From: Oscillospiraceae bacterium
GTDB lineage: Bacteria > Bacillota > Clostridia > Oscillospirales > CAG-272
Direction of reading: 5' to 3'
Length of the DNA: 64,000 bases
Assembly: GCA_015063845.1 (NCBI GenBank)
Contig: SVTJ01000002.1
Coordinates: 181,066-245,065, forward strand
Under the pieces are notes generated by a model. The model saw nothing but the letters and a program-made list of their open reading frames with translations, was not told where the DNA came from and ran no database searches. Positions 1 through 8,574 of the stretch are shown piece by piece. A program made the position numbers and the translations under genes. Position 1 is the stretch's first letter; each line of letters begins with the position of its first letter.

Positions 1-42
1 TAAATAATATAATAAAAATATCACAAATAAGGAGAAAAAAGT

Positions 43-723
43 ATGGCAGAGGAAGAAAAAAGCAAGGAAGTGACCTCTCCCGATATGGAGGGGATTATAA
101 AGAACGGATCTGTTGTTACGGAGAATTCAAGCGGTTCTATACATTGCCTTTCGATAATCGGACAGATAGAGGGACATTATATACTTCCGGAGGGACAAAA
201 AGCTACTAAGTATGAGCATCTTATACCGCTCCTTGTAGCTATCGAGGAAAGCGATGATATAGACGGATTGCTTATCGTGCTTAACACCATGGGCGGTGAC
301 GTTGAGGCAGGCCTTGCGCTTTCGGAGATGATAGCGTCAATGAAAAAGCCCACGGTATCTCTCGTCCTTGGAGGGGGACATTCCATAGGCGTTCCGCTTG
401 CTACATCCGCAAAAAGATCGTTTATCGTTCCGTCTGCAACAATGACCATACATCCCGTTCGTATCAACGGGCTTGTTATCGGTGTGCCTCAGACCTTTCA
501 CTATTTCGACGAGATGCAAAAGCGCATAATCAATTTTATTTGCGCTCACTCAAAAGCAAAGCCCGAAGCCATAAAGGAGCTTATGATGCGTCCCGACGAG
601 ATAGCTACTGATATGGGTTCTATAATAGATGGCGACGAGGCGGTCAGATACGGTATCATAGATCAAGTCGGCGGACTAAGCGATGCTTTAAGTGCTTTGA
701 AGGAAATGAGAGAAAAAGGATGA
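43..723 (+). CDS. tepA: TepA/ClpP-like serine protease
   Basis: Cytoplasmic ClpP-fold serine peptidase of the translocation-enhancing protein (TepA/YmfB) type, 226 residues. The ClpP core spans about residues 35-220. The nucleophile is seen in GGHSIG (Ser114) and the histidine in MTIHP (His137); GGDVEAG (about 84-90) is the oxyanion-side glycine segment. The N-terminal 30 residues are charged and there is no signal peptide. The start is supported by AAGGAG about 8 bases upstream. TepA proteins commonly lie near ftsK/spoIIIE genes, but the upstream region is outside the window. The alternative is a phage-type ClpP, unlikely without phage genes. Confidence 0.85.
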   Translation: MAEEEKSKEVTSPDMEGIIKNGSVVTENSSGSIHCLSIIGQIEGHYILPEGQKATKYEHLIPLLVAIEESDDIDGLLIVLNTMGGDVEAGLALSEMIASMKKPTVSLVLGGGHSIGVPLATSAKRSFIVPSATMTIHPVRINGLVIGVPQTFHYFDEMQKRIINFICAHSKAKPEAIKELMMRPDEIATDMGSIIDGDEAVRYGIIDQVGGLSDALSALKEMREKG

Positions 724-730
724 ATAGATT

Positions 731-762
731 CGAGGGGACTTTCTTTCAAGAAAGTCCCCTCG
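731..762. terminator. Palindrome family member a (bidirectional terminator-like)
   Basis: Perfect inverted repeat: arm CGAGGGGACTTTCTT, 2-base spacer, complementary arm. It lies between two convergent genes, so it could end both transcripts. No U tract follows on either strand. It belongs to a family of at least eight similar elements in this window. Confidence 0.75.
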
Positions 763-769
763 CGTGATC

Positions 770-1591
770 TTATTCGCCAATTACTATTCTGTTGATGTTT
801 CCCGTTATGCCCTGAGTGGACACGTACTGTGTGAGTCCGTGCGTGAGCTCGCAGACGTTAAGGAAGTGCAGGTGCCCTGCAAGTATTGCCGCTATTTTGT
901 CGGCGTTTTTATAGATAAGGTCTATGAATTCAAGGTTTTCGGCAGGACAGCCGTCGTAATTGAGACGGAAGTATTCGCTACACTTTTTGTGTATCTCGTT
1001 GTGTTCTGCCTGTATCGGCACGTGCATAGCTACTATTATTGGTTTGCCCTCGGAAAGCTTGGTCTTCAGCGCGTCTATCTGTTCTTTTGTTATCACTCTT
1101 TTTGAGTTTTCGAACGCCATTATCACAAGGTCGCCTAGGTCGAGCGTCTGTACGGGACGCTTTATCATAGCCATTGCTGTGTCGCTTGGTATATTGTCGA
1201 CGTACTCGTGATTTCCGCAGGCGTAAACGTAGGGAATGCCGAGGTCTACAAATCTGTTTTCAAAAAAACGGAAATGCGCCTCGTTCAAATGGTCGAAAAC
1301 GTCACCCGTGATAATAAGCGCATCGCCGTCTTGGTGAGCTGTTTTCAAGAGATTTTCAAAATGCTCTTCTGCTTCTATCTTCTGGTCGTCTCCATAGGGC
1401 TCACCGTATCTCATTGCGAATTTTTCGCGAACACGGTGCCAGTTTTCAATGCGGCTTTCGGTTTCGGCTTTTTCTTCCTCGGATGAGAGCTCATCGGAAA
1501 GATTCAGGTGGACGTCGCTAAACTGATATATTATCTTTTTGCTGACTCCCTTGACATATATTTCGTAATCGTGTATTAAAACCTTTGACAT
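770..1591 (-). CDS. Calcineurin-like metallophosphoesterase
   Basis: Metal-dependent phosphoesterase, 273 residues, cytoplasmic. All metal-binding motifs are visible in order: FSDVH, TGDVFD, CGNHE, AMHVP and GHLHF. The segment between the first two motifs is long and charged (about residues 32-85), a lineage-specific insertion. It is the last gene of a three-gene leftward operon, 9 bases after the acyltransferase-like gene and before that the DUF4091 gene. The substrate is not predictable. Confidence 0.85.
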   Translation of the reverse strand: MSKVLIHDYEIYVKGVSKKIIYQFSDVHLNLSDELSSEEEKAETESRIENWHRVREKFAMRYGEPYGDDQKIEAEEHFENLLKTAHQDGDALIITGDVFDHLNEAHFRFFENRFVDLGIPYVYACGNHEYVDNIPSDTAMAMIKRPVQTLDLGDLVIMAFENSKRVITKEQIDALKTKLSEGKPIIVAMHVPIQAEHNEIHKKCSEYFRLNYDGCPAENLEFIDLIYKNADKIAAILAGHLHFLNVCELTHGLTQYVSTQGITGNINRIVIGE

Positions 1592-1600
1592 ATCGTACTC

Positions 1601-2470
1601 CTATCTAATTATTTTTTCTCCGTCGAACAGTATGATGCCCTGACCCGAGCCCATATGATTTCCGTCCGTCAAAAATCTTTTAAAGCTTCTCTGAAGGGAG
1701 GTATCCTCGGGGAGCGTACTCATATCCATATCCTCGGTCGGAAGCACAAAAAACACTCTCCACATCTCGCGACTGCCCTCGGAAACCTTGCTTCCGAGTA
1801 TATCGAACAGCTCGTAGAATTTCTTGAGATTAGAGCCTTCGGCATATAACGGAGCATGTGGCGGATATATGAGCCATGAGCTGAAATATATGGGCATGAT
1901 ACCGCTGACACCGTAGAATGCGTATGCTCGCTTGAACGCATCGATTATAGCGTCGTACGTAAGCGGCCCCTTTGAGGGAACGTGAAAGTTATATACGGTA
2001 TCACCTTTTTTCACGATGCCTTTATAGTCGTCAAAAGGAAATTCCCGTTTTTCAAATTGCAATCTTCCGAGCGTGAAGCGTTCTGCTCTAAAAAATTCGG
2101 GATACCACCACACAACGAACGTACCCCACACGCCGTGCAGCTTTTTGCATTCATACAGCTTCTCTGTGAGGTCGAGCATAGTGTCGCGGAAGATCTCCTC
2201 GGATATTCCTTTTTGGTCGAATATCTGCTTTGCTCGATCGGTACAGGTGAGTAAAAAGATCATATCTACCGTGTAGCGATGCACACCGCTGTCCTCGGAA
2301 AGCTTTTTCAATATCTGTCTGTATTGCACGGTGTCGCCCTCGAAAAACAGATCCTTTGCGAGAGCAAGCTGTGAGCTTCCGTCTACGGTACATATTTTAT
2401 TGTATCCCGTTTCAAAGACGTCGATAGCCTCTTTGGGGAATGATAATCGTTCGCAAATAGTTTTTATCAT
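1601..2470 (-). CDS. Predicted GNAT-like acyltransferase (DUF5596-type)
   Basis: 289 residues, no signal peptide or membrane segment. The layout resembles Clostridial proteins annotated as acyltransferase-domain proteins, with a helical N-terminal part (about 1-130) and a GNAT-like C-terminal part (about 135-289). Features seen are FVVWWYPEFF and a central VYNFHVPSKGPL segment, where these proteins often have H(I/V)P. The assignment rests on remembered family resemblance, not on catalytic residues. It starts 2 bases after the DUF4091 stop and is probably translationally coupled to it. Confidence 0.5.
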   Translation of the reverse strand: MIKTICERLSFPKEAIDVFETGYNKICTVDGSSQLALAKDLFFEGDTVQYRQILKKLSEDSGVHRYTVDMIFLLTCTDRAKQIFDQKGISEEIFRDTMLDLTEKLYECKKLHGVWGTFVVWWYPEFFRAERFTLGRLQFEKREFPFDDYKGIVKKGDTVYNFHVPSKGPLTYDAIIDAFKRAYAFYGVSGIMPIYFSSWLIYPPHAPLYAEGSNLKKFYELFDILGSKVSEGSREMWRVFFVLPTEDMDMSTLPEDTSLQRSFKRFLTDGNHMGSGQGIILFDGEKIIR

Positions 2471-2472
2471 AC

Positions 2473-4137
2473 TTATCCTTCTATAACGCTGAAAATATAT
2501 TCGTAAAGCTGCTCAAAGAACTTTTCGGTTATGGGATAATCTCTGAGCGTGATGTTTCTTCCCGCAATGCGGTCGATAGCTTCTATGACCGCGTCTCTAC
2601 CGACCTTTTGCTCGGCAAGCTTCAAGAGACGGATATCGTCAAGGGCGGTTTTGAAGACCTTAAGGCGCAGAGAGGGAACAACGCCGTCTCCGTACGGATA
2701 AACGCTGAATGCATCTCCGCTCGCGAATGCTTCTCCCGCATCAGTTTCACGCCAAGGGTCGACAAGACGTGTGGAATGCTGGGTATAGTAGAAGTTATAT
2801 CCCCAATGCAAAAAGCCTTGGAAATCGAATTTGTATATCTGTACTCCTATCATTCTCGTTCTCGGAGATGGCATAGCAAAAAATCTGTTTGAGACCTCGA
2901 GTGATTGACCGCAGCAGTAGTAGCACCATATACCCTTTACGTTTGCTTCGAGAAAGGCGTTCATACGCGTGTCGGTGCCGACAACGGGGATTCCAACGAG
3001 CTTTTCGTTGTAAAATTCAAGATGCGAAAGAGCATCTATATGCTTACAGCCTTCAATTAGCGGCTTAAACATCTTTGATACTTTGCGGTAGGAATCGAGA
3101 TGCTCGGGCGAGGGCTCGTCGGAAACGTGGAAATACAAGTTGTCGCGAGAGATGCCGTGGCTTTCAAAGTGAGCTATTACGGCAGGGATCAAAGCGGAGA
3201 TAAAGTTTTGATATTCCTCTCCCGAAGCATCGGTATTCCAGCCGAAAATCTTTTTGCTTCTGCCATTTACCTTTGCTACCACTTTGGGAGCTGCTGTTGC
3301 GCCCCATTGCGTGAACATATGGTTTATCTCAAAATGCTCAAAGCCTGCCAGCCTTGCGAGCTCGATAAATCTTGTCAGCCTTGAAAAATCAAAGGAATAT
3401 ACGCCGTTGTCAAGCGTTATATCTACGAGCTGTACGGTCGGTCTTTCACCGCCTATCGCTGTGTCAAGCGGGGGAGTAAGGATAGGCGTGTAGAGTATGT
3501 TTATTCCGTGCTCTGCCGCCATACGAACGTATTTTTCTATAAGAGACCAATGCTTCTCCGAGAAAATCTTTACTCCGTGAACGTCTGCCATACAGTCATA
3601 GTGCACCCATTGAGTAAAGGGCAGGGGAGCGGGGAGCTCTGATATCGCGTGAATACGCACGGTAAATGTGGTTTTTGCGACAACCTCATTTTGTGAGTTG
3701 AGCAGTTTTACGGTTACTTTCTCTGTGCAGGCCTTGTGGTCGGCAGGTATTTTGAGCGAGATCCAAACGGCGTGCCAGCGTCTCATAGCTGCTATGACCT
3801 TGTCGCCGTTGCATATTGGCACAAGAGGGTCGGGAAAGAGACCTGCTGAGCGAGATATGTATTTTTTGTCATATCTATGGGGATAGGTCGCAAGGTACGA
3901 GGGAACGTTCTCGACCTTGAATATTTCAGGCGCGGCATCTATGTTTTTGCCAACCTCTACGATGAGTGTTCTTTCTTTTTTTATATATGTACTTTTTTCG
4001 ATCTTGAAAGCTACCTGAAAGGATATTTCCTGACCTGCAGCACCTTCAATAAAGCGGGTATTCTTACCCACTATTTTATCGTGAAATACCTTTGCCATAG
4101 ATGAAAGAGGTCTGATCTTGGTATCTGTCGTGTTCAT
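2473..4137 (-). CDS. DUF4091 glycoside-hydrolase-like protein
   Basis: 554 residues, no signal peptide, so probably cytoplasmic. The N-terminal third is beta-rich (about 1-170), followed by a predicted TIM-barrel region (HYDCMADVHG, FEINHMFTQWG, FHVSDEPSPEHLDSY). The C-terminal DUF4091 signature includes SVYPYGDGVVPSLRLK and a following helical DDIRLLK segment. The DEP pair (Asp-Glu, about residue 348) is a plausible acid pair, as in GH-A-like barrels. First gene of the operon with the acyltransferase-like protein and phosphoesterase. A role in cleaving an imported glycan or glycoside is inference. Confidence 0.7.
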   Translation of the reverse strand: MNTTDTKIRPLSSMAKVFHDKIVGKNTRFIEGAAGQEISFQVAFKIEKSTYIKKERTLIVEVGKNIDAAPEIFKVENVPSYLATYPHRYDKKYISRSAGLFPDPLVPICNGDKVIAAMRRWHAVWISLKIPADHKACTEKVTVKLLNSQNEVVAKTTFTVRIHAISELPAPLPFTQWVHYDCMADVHGVKIFSEKHWSLIEKYVRMAAEHGINILYTPILTPPLDTAIGGERPTVQLVDITLDNGVYSFDFSRLTRFIELARLAGFEHFEINHMFTQWGATAAPKVVAKVNGRSKKIFGWNTDASGEEYQNFISALIPAVIAHFESHGISRDNLYFHVSDEPSPEHLDSYRKVSKMFKPLIEGCKHIDALSHLEFYNEKLVGIPVVGTDTRMNAFLEANVKGIWCYYCCGQSLEVSNRFFAMPSPRTRMIGVQIYKFDFQGFLHWGYNFYYTQHSTRLVDPWRETDAGEAFASGDAFSVYPYGDGVVPSLRLKVFKTALDDIRLLKLAEQKVGRDAVIEAIDRIAGRNITLRDYPITEKFFEQLYEYIFSVIEG

Positions 4138-4183
4138 AAAGCACCTCGCAATTTATCACTTATTTAAGTTTAGTTTATACTAT

Positions 4184-4200
4184 TTGAAATCTTATTTCAA
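4184..4200. promoter_or_regulatory. Palindrome TTGAAAT/ATTTCAA upstream of DUF4091 gene
   Basis: A 7-base perfect inverted repeat with a 3-base spacer, about 50-65 bases upstream of the start at 4137. It overlaps a possible leftward promoter (TTGAAA, then TATAAA at a sub-optimal 15-base spacing). It could be an operator; this is inference. Confidence 0.35.
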
Positions 4201-4283
4201 GGACTTCTCTCTATGCTTTACAATTTTTTAACAAGTGTTGCATTTGTTGGCTTTAATTTTGCATTTTTAGCTTTAGCTGACAC

Positions 4284-4320
4284 AAAAAAGACGGAAACAT
4301 CTCAAAAGAAGTTCCCGTCT
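4284..4320 (-). terminator. Rho-independent terminator of aldolase operon
   Basis: On the minus strand, a 10-bp stem beginning AGACGGGAAC with loop TTCTTTTGAGAT is followed by TTTTTT. It lies 12 bases after the aldolase stop. The loop resembles the centre of the palindrome family, but this one has a real U tract. Confidence 0.8.
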
Positions 4321-4331
4321 AATACGTATTC

Positions 4332-5186
4332 TTAAGCCTTGCCGACAGAGCCGAAAAGCTTGATCTTTGTCTTTATCTCTTCCTTCATAGCCGCAACGCG
4401 GTCATTACGAAGATTAAGGTATGTCCACATACTGTTGAATGGAGGATTGGTTTCAAGCATCTTTGCGTTTGCTTCCATACCAACGCGGCAGATGTCGGTG
4501 AAGATATTTACCTTGCTTATGCCGTGCGCGATGGCGTTTCTGAAATCGTCGTCGGAAAGTCCGCTTCCGCCGTGCAAAACAAGCGGAACGTCAACGGCGT
4601 CACGTATGTCGGAAAGACGCTGCAAGTCGAGCTTGGGTGCGCTCTTGTAAGCGCCGTGAGCTGTGCCGATAGATACCGCAAGTGCGTCAACGCCCGTTGC
4701 CTTCTGGTACGCAACTGCCTCGGATACCTGAGTATAAAGGTCCACGGAAGTGTTGTCGCCGTCAGCTGCCTGACCTACGTGTCCGATCTCACCCTCAACT
4801 GTTGCGCCGAATGCGTGAGCTACCTTTACGACCTCAGCCGTATCCGCAATGTTCTTGGAATACTCGCTTGCAGAGCCGTCGAACATTACGCTGGAGAAGC
4901 CGAGCTGGAGAGCTTCCATACACTTCTCGAAGGTAACGCCGTGGTCATAGTGAAGTACGACAGGTACACTTGCTCTCTTTGCCGCTTCAACAAAGGAAGG
5001 GGTTATGAGCTTGAGCTCGCCGAAGGGGAGAAGCACTTCCGCTGTGCCAATGATGATAGGCGAACGGAGCTCCTCAGCCGCCGAGATCGCAGCCTCGAGC
5101 ATATCTGTGTCGATAGTGTTGAATAGGCCAACGCCATAGTGATTTTTCTTTGCGTCTGCAAGTACGTCATTAAGATTAACTAACAT
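4332..5186 (-). CDS. Class II fructose-bisphosphate/tagatose-bisphosphate aldolase
   Basis: Zinc-dependent ketose-bisphosphate aldolase, 284 residues, usual family length. Zinc and substrate motifs are visible: LHYDHG (about 78-83), FDGS, EGEIGHVG (about 131-138), AVSIGTAHG and VLHGGSGL, plus KVNIFTD near the C-terminus. It is encoded 12 bases downstream of the HTH-PfkB kinase gene. A kinase followed by a bisphosphate aldolase suggests a short catabolic route: phosphorylation of a ketose phosphate or sugar, then cleavage. Whether the substrate is fructose-1,6- or tagatose-1,6-bisphosphate cannot be decided by reading. Confidence 0.9.
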   Translation of the reverse strand: MLVNLNDVLADAKKNHYGVGLFNTIDTDMLEAAISAAEELRSPIIIGTAEVLLPFGELKLITPSFVEAAKRASVPVVLHYDHGVTFEKCMEALQLGFSSVMFDGSASEYSKNIADTAEVVKVAHAFGATVEGEIGHVGQAADGDNTSVDLYTQVSEAVAYQKATGVDALAVSIGTAHGAYKSAPKLDLQRLSDIRDAVDVPLVLHGGSGLSDDDFRNAIAHGISKVNIFTDICRVGMEANAKMLETNPPFNSMWTYLNLRNDRVAAMKEEIKTKIKLFGSVGKA

Positions 5187-5198
5187 TTTCTTTACCTC

Positions 5199-6425
5199 TT
5201 ATATTTCTTTTCTCTTTGTTGTGGATATCATCTGCTTTATATATTCTGCCGACTTCATTCCGCTCACCGAGTCCGCGGCGGTGAGATTACAAGCAGCCGC
5301 GCCGGATGCGAATTCAAGTATCTCCTTGTCCGAAAGGCCGTTGTATATTCCCCACAGACAGCCTGCGCAGAATGCATCTCCCGCGCCGACAGTTCCCTTG
5401 ATAAAGTCCTTGGGAAGCTCAAGAGAGGGAACAACGCAGAAGTCGCCGTTCTTGTTTAGGACAAAGCCTGCCTCGGGGCAGTGTATTATGATCCTCTCGC
5501 CAACGCCATGGTCCATTATGACCTGCATAGCCTTGTGCACGTTCTCGATTATTAGTTTTCCGTTCTTATCTCTTGCCTCTATGCCTGCAACGCCGCAGCC
5601 TTCGATCTCGTTCATGATAGCGTTGTCGGTATATCTGAGGGAGGGGATTACCTTTTCAGCAAACTGACCCTTGCTGTCGCTCACGACGTCGATAGACGTG
5701 CGAATGCCTGCGTCCTGAACGGCTTTCAGCGTTTTCGCCATGACAGTTCCGTATTCATCGTCCTTCTCGTCAAACTTGTCGAGTAGAAGTATATATCCTA
5801 TATGGAACATCTTGCAACGCAAAGAGCTTATGCGAATGTCCTCTGGGCAAAACTCCGCGTTTGCTCCTCTGTGGTGGAAGAAGGTTCTTTCCTTTGCCCC
5901 GCCACTCATACTCATAACGTCGGTGAAGCTGGTGGGGGCTGTCTGCGAGATTATAACGCCGCTTACGTCTATTCCGCGCTTTTGAAGCTCGAGAATGGTG
6001 TCCTTACCGTTCTGGTCGTTACCCACTCTGCCTATCGCGCAAAGAGGTGTGGAACGGTCTATCTCGGCAATATCAATGAGAGTGTTTGGCACAGCGCCGC
6101 CAACGGCATGCGACATAGAGGTGATATTTACGAGCATTCCTTTTTCGGGGAAATCCTCGATTATCTTGATGTTATCGGTGATGATATTTCCCGCTATGGT
6201 TATACCTCTTCGCTCGCTTGCGATAAGGCTGTCAACGGGTACTCCGAATATCTCGGAAAGTCTTACAAGGTGAGGTATCTCGGGATATCCCGCGCCTCTC
6301 TCCCATTTACTTACCGTTTTGTTGCTGACGTAAAGTCGCTCCGCAAGTTGCTCTTGCGTCATTCCGCTTTTTTTGCGAAGCTCGGCGATGTTTGCGGCAA
6401 GATTTATTGACCTTTTGTTTTCCAT
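5199..6425 (-). CDS. Fused XRE-type HTH regulator and PfkB sugar kinase
   Basis: 408 residues in two parts. Residues 8-62 form a Cro/CI-type HTH (MTQEQLAERLYVSNKTVSKW is the recognition region). Residues about 75-400 are a ribokinase/PfkB domain with the C-terminal signature TVGAGDAFCAG (catalytic Asp) and a GGAVPN motif near its N-terminus. Ordinary PfkB kinases have no DNA-binding domain. The fusion suggests a sugar-sensing transcription factor that may also phosphorylate its ligand. It is first in an operon with the aldolase, has a strong promoter at 6468-6496, and faces an array of half-sites at 6498-6554. Confidence 0.85.
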   Translation of the reverse strand: MENKRSINLAANIAELRKKSGMTQEQLAERLYVSNKTVSKWERGAGYPEIPHLVRLSEIFGVPVDSLIASERRGITIAGNIITDNIKIIEDFPEKGMLVNITSMSHAVGGAVPNTLIDIAEIDRSTPLCAIGRVGNDQNGKDTILELQKRGIDVSGVIISQTAPTSFTDVMSMSGGAKERTFFHHRGANAEFCPEDIRISSLRCKMFHIGYILLLDKFDEKDDEYGTVMAKTLKAVQDAGIRTSIDVVSDSKGQFAEKVIPSLRYTDNAIMNEIEGCGVAGIEARDKNGKLIIENVHKAMQVIMDHGVGERIIIHCPEAGFVLNKNGDFCVVPSLELPKDFIKGTVGAGDAFCAGCLWGIYNGLSDKEILEFASGAAACNLTAADSVSGMKSAEYIKQMISTTKRKEI

Positions 6426-6467
6426 ACACTTTTCCTCAAATAAATAGATTTGGGTCTCTACATATTA

Positions 6468-6496
6468 ATTATACAATCAAAATCAATGCGTGTCAA
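6468..6496 (-). promoter_or_regulatory. Sigma-A promoter of HTH-kinase/aldolase operon
   Basis: On the minus strand: TTGACA, 17-base spacer, TATAAT; a consensus promoter. The -35 box lies 1 base from the first operator-like half-site. Confidence 0.85.
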
Positions 6497-6497
6497 C

Positions 6498-6554
6498 CTA
6501 CTTTTCGTGTCACTTTTACGGTTCTGCCAAGATCGAAAAGTCTACGAAAAGTAG
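6498..6554. promoter_or_regulatory. Four-half-site operator array between divergent promoters
   Basis: Half-sites CTACTTTTCGT (6498-6508), CACTTTTACG (6511-6520), CGAAAAGT (6534-6541) and ACGAAAAGTAG (6544-6554) form nested inverted repeats. The outer arms match over 11 bases. The array abuts the -35 box of the HTH-kinase operon and lies about 75 bases upstream of the GH127 -35 box. Binding by the HTH-kinase fusion is inference. Confidence 0.6.
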
Positions 6555-6630
6555 ATGAGCACAAGAGCATAGCCCTAGACCTGCTTGATTTTGAGTTTTG
6601 CTAAAATGTCATTTTTTATTGCTTTTGGGG

Positions 6631-6659
6631 TTGATTTTTGTAGGCTTATGTACTATAAT
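6631..6659 (+). promoter_or_regulatory. Sigma-A promoter of GH127 gene
   Basis: TTGATT, 17-base spacer, TATAAT, 32 bases before the GH127 start codon. Confidence 0.8.
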
Positions 6660-6691
6660 AAACATGTAACTACAAAAGGGGAGGGAATATT

Positions 6692-8521
6692 ATGTTGAAG
6701 AATATTTCTTTTGAGGCGGTTGATCTGCACGACGGTTTTTGGAAAGACAAATACGACGTTAACCGCAAGGTGAGTATAGGCAACGTTTATCACAGATTTG
6801 AGGAGACGGGACGCTTTGATGCTCTCCGCTTTAATTGGAAGGAAAAGCAGCAGAAGATACACAAGTTCTACGATTCTGACGTGGCAAAGTGGATAGAAGC
6901 GGTCTCTTATCTTATAACGAAGGATAAGGACGGCTACGTTGAGGAACAAAAGATAATCGACGATATAGTTGAGAGTATGGAGAAAAACCAGCTTCCAAAC
7001 GGATATCTCAACTCCTATTTTATACAGGTAGAGCCTGAGAACATATTTACCCTGCGTGACAGCCATGAGCTTTACACTATGGGACATATGATAGAGGCGG
7101 CTATTGCCTATCATGAAGCAACAGGCAAGAGACGTCTGCTTGACGTTATGGAAAGATGTATGGAGTGCGTTGAAAACGCATTCATAATAGAAAAGACTGC
7201 GAAGTTCGTCACTGACAGACACGAGGAGATAGAGCTTGCGCTTATCAAGCTTTACGACCATACGGGAAACAAGAAGTATCTTGATATGTGTATGCACTTC
7301 CTTGATATGCGTGGTCAGGGTCTTGAAGATGCTTTCGGCACGAGATATAACGATCTTTACAGCCAGAGCCATATACCCGTAAGGGAGCAGTTTGATGCGG
7401 TAGGTCACTGTGTAAGAGCTATGTATCTTTACATAGGAATGAACGAGGCGGCACAGAGGAGCAAAGACGAGAAGCTTCGCATTGCCTGCGAGCGTTTGTT
7501 TGATGACGTTGTTAAAAAGCGTATGTACGTAACAGGTGGCTTGGGGGCTGCAAAGCAGGGTGAGTGTTTCACCATTCCCTATGACCTCCCAAATATTGAC
7601 GCGTATTCCGAGAGCTGTGCCGCAATAGGTCTTGCGCTGTTTGCTCATTCTATGCAGAAGAACGAGCTTGACTCGAAATATGCGGATATAGTGGAGCGCG
7701 TTATGTATAACAATATGCTCTCTGCAGTATCTACCGACGGAAAGGCGTTCTTCTACGTAAATCCGCTTGAGATACATCTGAGATCGGTTGGACTTGACAC
7801 AGCCGTCAACGACGAGTTCAAGAGATGGTTCCCGAGAAGACAGAGACTTGAGGTATTCAACGTTTCCTGCTGTCCTCCCAACGTCAACCGTATAATCGCA
7901 AAGATAGGCGGATTTTTCTTCTCCGAGCTCGACGACTCGCTTATAGTCAATCAGTTTGGTGCACTTGCGCTTGACAACGGCAAGATAAAGCTTGATATGA
8001 AGACCGAGTATCCCGCTGACGGTAAGATAAGACTTGTTGGTAAAGAAAATACATATAAGACGCTTCTTATCCGCCGTCCTTGGTGGTGCAGAGAATACGA
8101 GCTTAAGGGTGCGCAGGTGATAGGCGAAAGAAACGGATATGTTGAAGTAGCTGTTGGCGAGAGCTTTGAGCTTGAGCTTGACCTTAAGATGCAGCCGTAT
8201 TTTGTAAAGACGCATCCAATGGTAAGATACGACACGGGACGCATTGCTCTTTGCTACGGTCCGAGCGTTTACTGTATGGAGGGCGTTGACAACGCGTATG
8301 AGCTCAATGCCGTCAGCATAAGCGTTGATGCCGACATCAAGTGCGAGAGAGCAGAGGATTGCGTTGAGCTCGTAGTAAAGGGATACGTTGACGATGAGTT
8401 TGACGGACTTTATTGCTTTGCGGACAAGCCAAAAACAGAGGCGACGCTTCGCTTCCGTCCGTATAGAATGTTTGCCAACCGCGGTGAGACAGACATGCTC
8501 ATCTGGACGAGAATGGCGTAA
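6692..8521 (+). CDS. GH127 beta-L-arabinofuranosidase (DUF1680)
   Basis: 609 residues, cytoplasmic (no signal peptide). The GH127 active-site set seen in the characterised bifidobacterial enzyme HypBA1 can be located by spacing: Glu291 (GECF) as acid/base, Glu307 and Cys309 (YSESCA), and Cys393-Cys394 (SCCPPN), which bind zinc and include the cysteine nucleophile. The N-terminal alpha/alpha barrel is about 1-410; a beta-rich part follows. The start follows GGGGAGGG and its own promoter. It is divergent from a sugar kinase-aldolase operon, so released L-arabinose or a related sugar may feed that pathway (inference). Confidence 0.88.
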   Translation: MLKNISFEAVDLHDGFWKDKYDVNRKVSIGNVYHRFEETGRFDALRFNWKEKQQKIHKFYDSDVAKWIEAVSYLITKDKDGYVEEQKIIDDIVESMEKNQLPNGYLNSYFIQVEPENIFTLRDSHELYTMGHMIEAAIAYHEATGKRRLLDVMERCMECVENAFIIEKTAKFVTDRHEEIELALIKLYDHTGNKKYLDMCMHFLDMRGQGLEDAFGTRYNDLYSQSHIPVREQFDAVGHCVRAMYLYIGMNEAAQRSKDEKLRIACERLFDDVVKKRMYVTGGLGAAKQGECFTIPYDLPNIDAYSESCAAIGLALFAHSMQKNELDSKYADIVERVMYNNMLSAVSTDGKAFFYVNPLEIHLRSVGLDTAVNDEFKRWFPRRQRLEVFNVSCCPPNVNRIIAKIGGFFFSELDDSLIVNQFGALALDNGKIKLDMKTEYPADGKIRLVGKENTYKTLLIRRPWWCREYELKGAQVIGERNGYVEVAVGESFELELDLKMQPYFVKTHPMVRYDTGRIALCYGPSVYCMEGVDNAYELNAVSISVDADIKCERAEDCVELVVKGYVDDEFDGLYCFADKPKTEATLRFRPYRMFANRGETDMLIWTRMA

Positions 8522-8535
8522 AGCATACGATATTT

Positions 8536-8567
8536 TAAGGGGGATTTCTTTAGAGAAATCCCCCTTA
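8536..8567. terminator. Palindrome family member b
   Basis: Arms TAAGGGGGATTTCT and its exact complement (14 bp), spacer of 4, between the convergent GH127 and mrdA genes. No U tract follows. Confidence 0.75.
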
Positions 8568-8574
8568 GTTCGTA

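Noticed and set aside
6653..8215. A 520-codon minus-strand frame opposite GH127
   Set aside because: Antisense shadow of the catalytic GH127 gene; no family resemblance.
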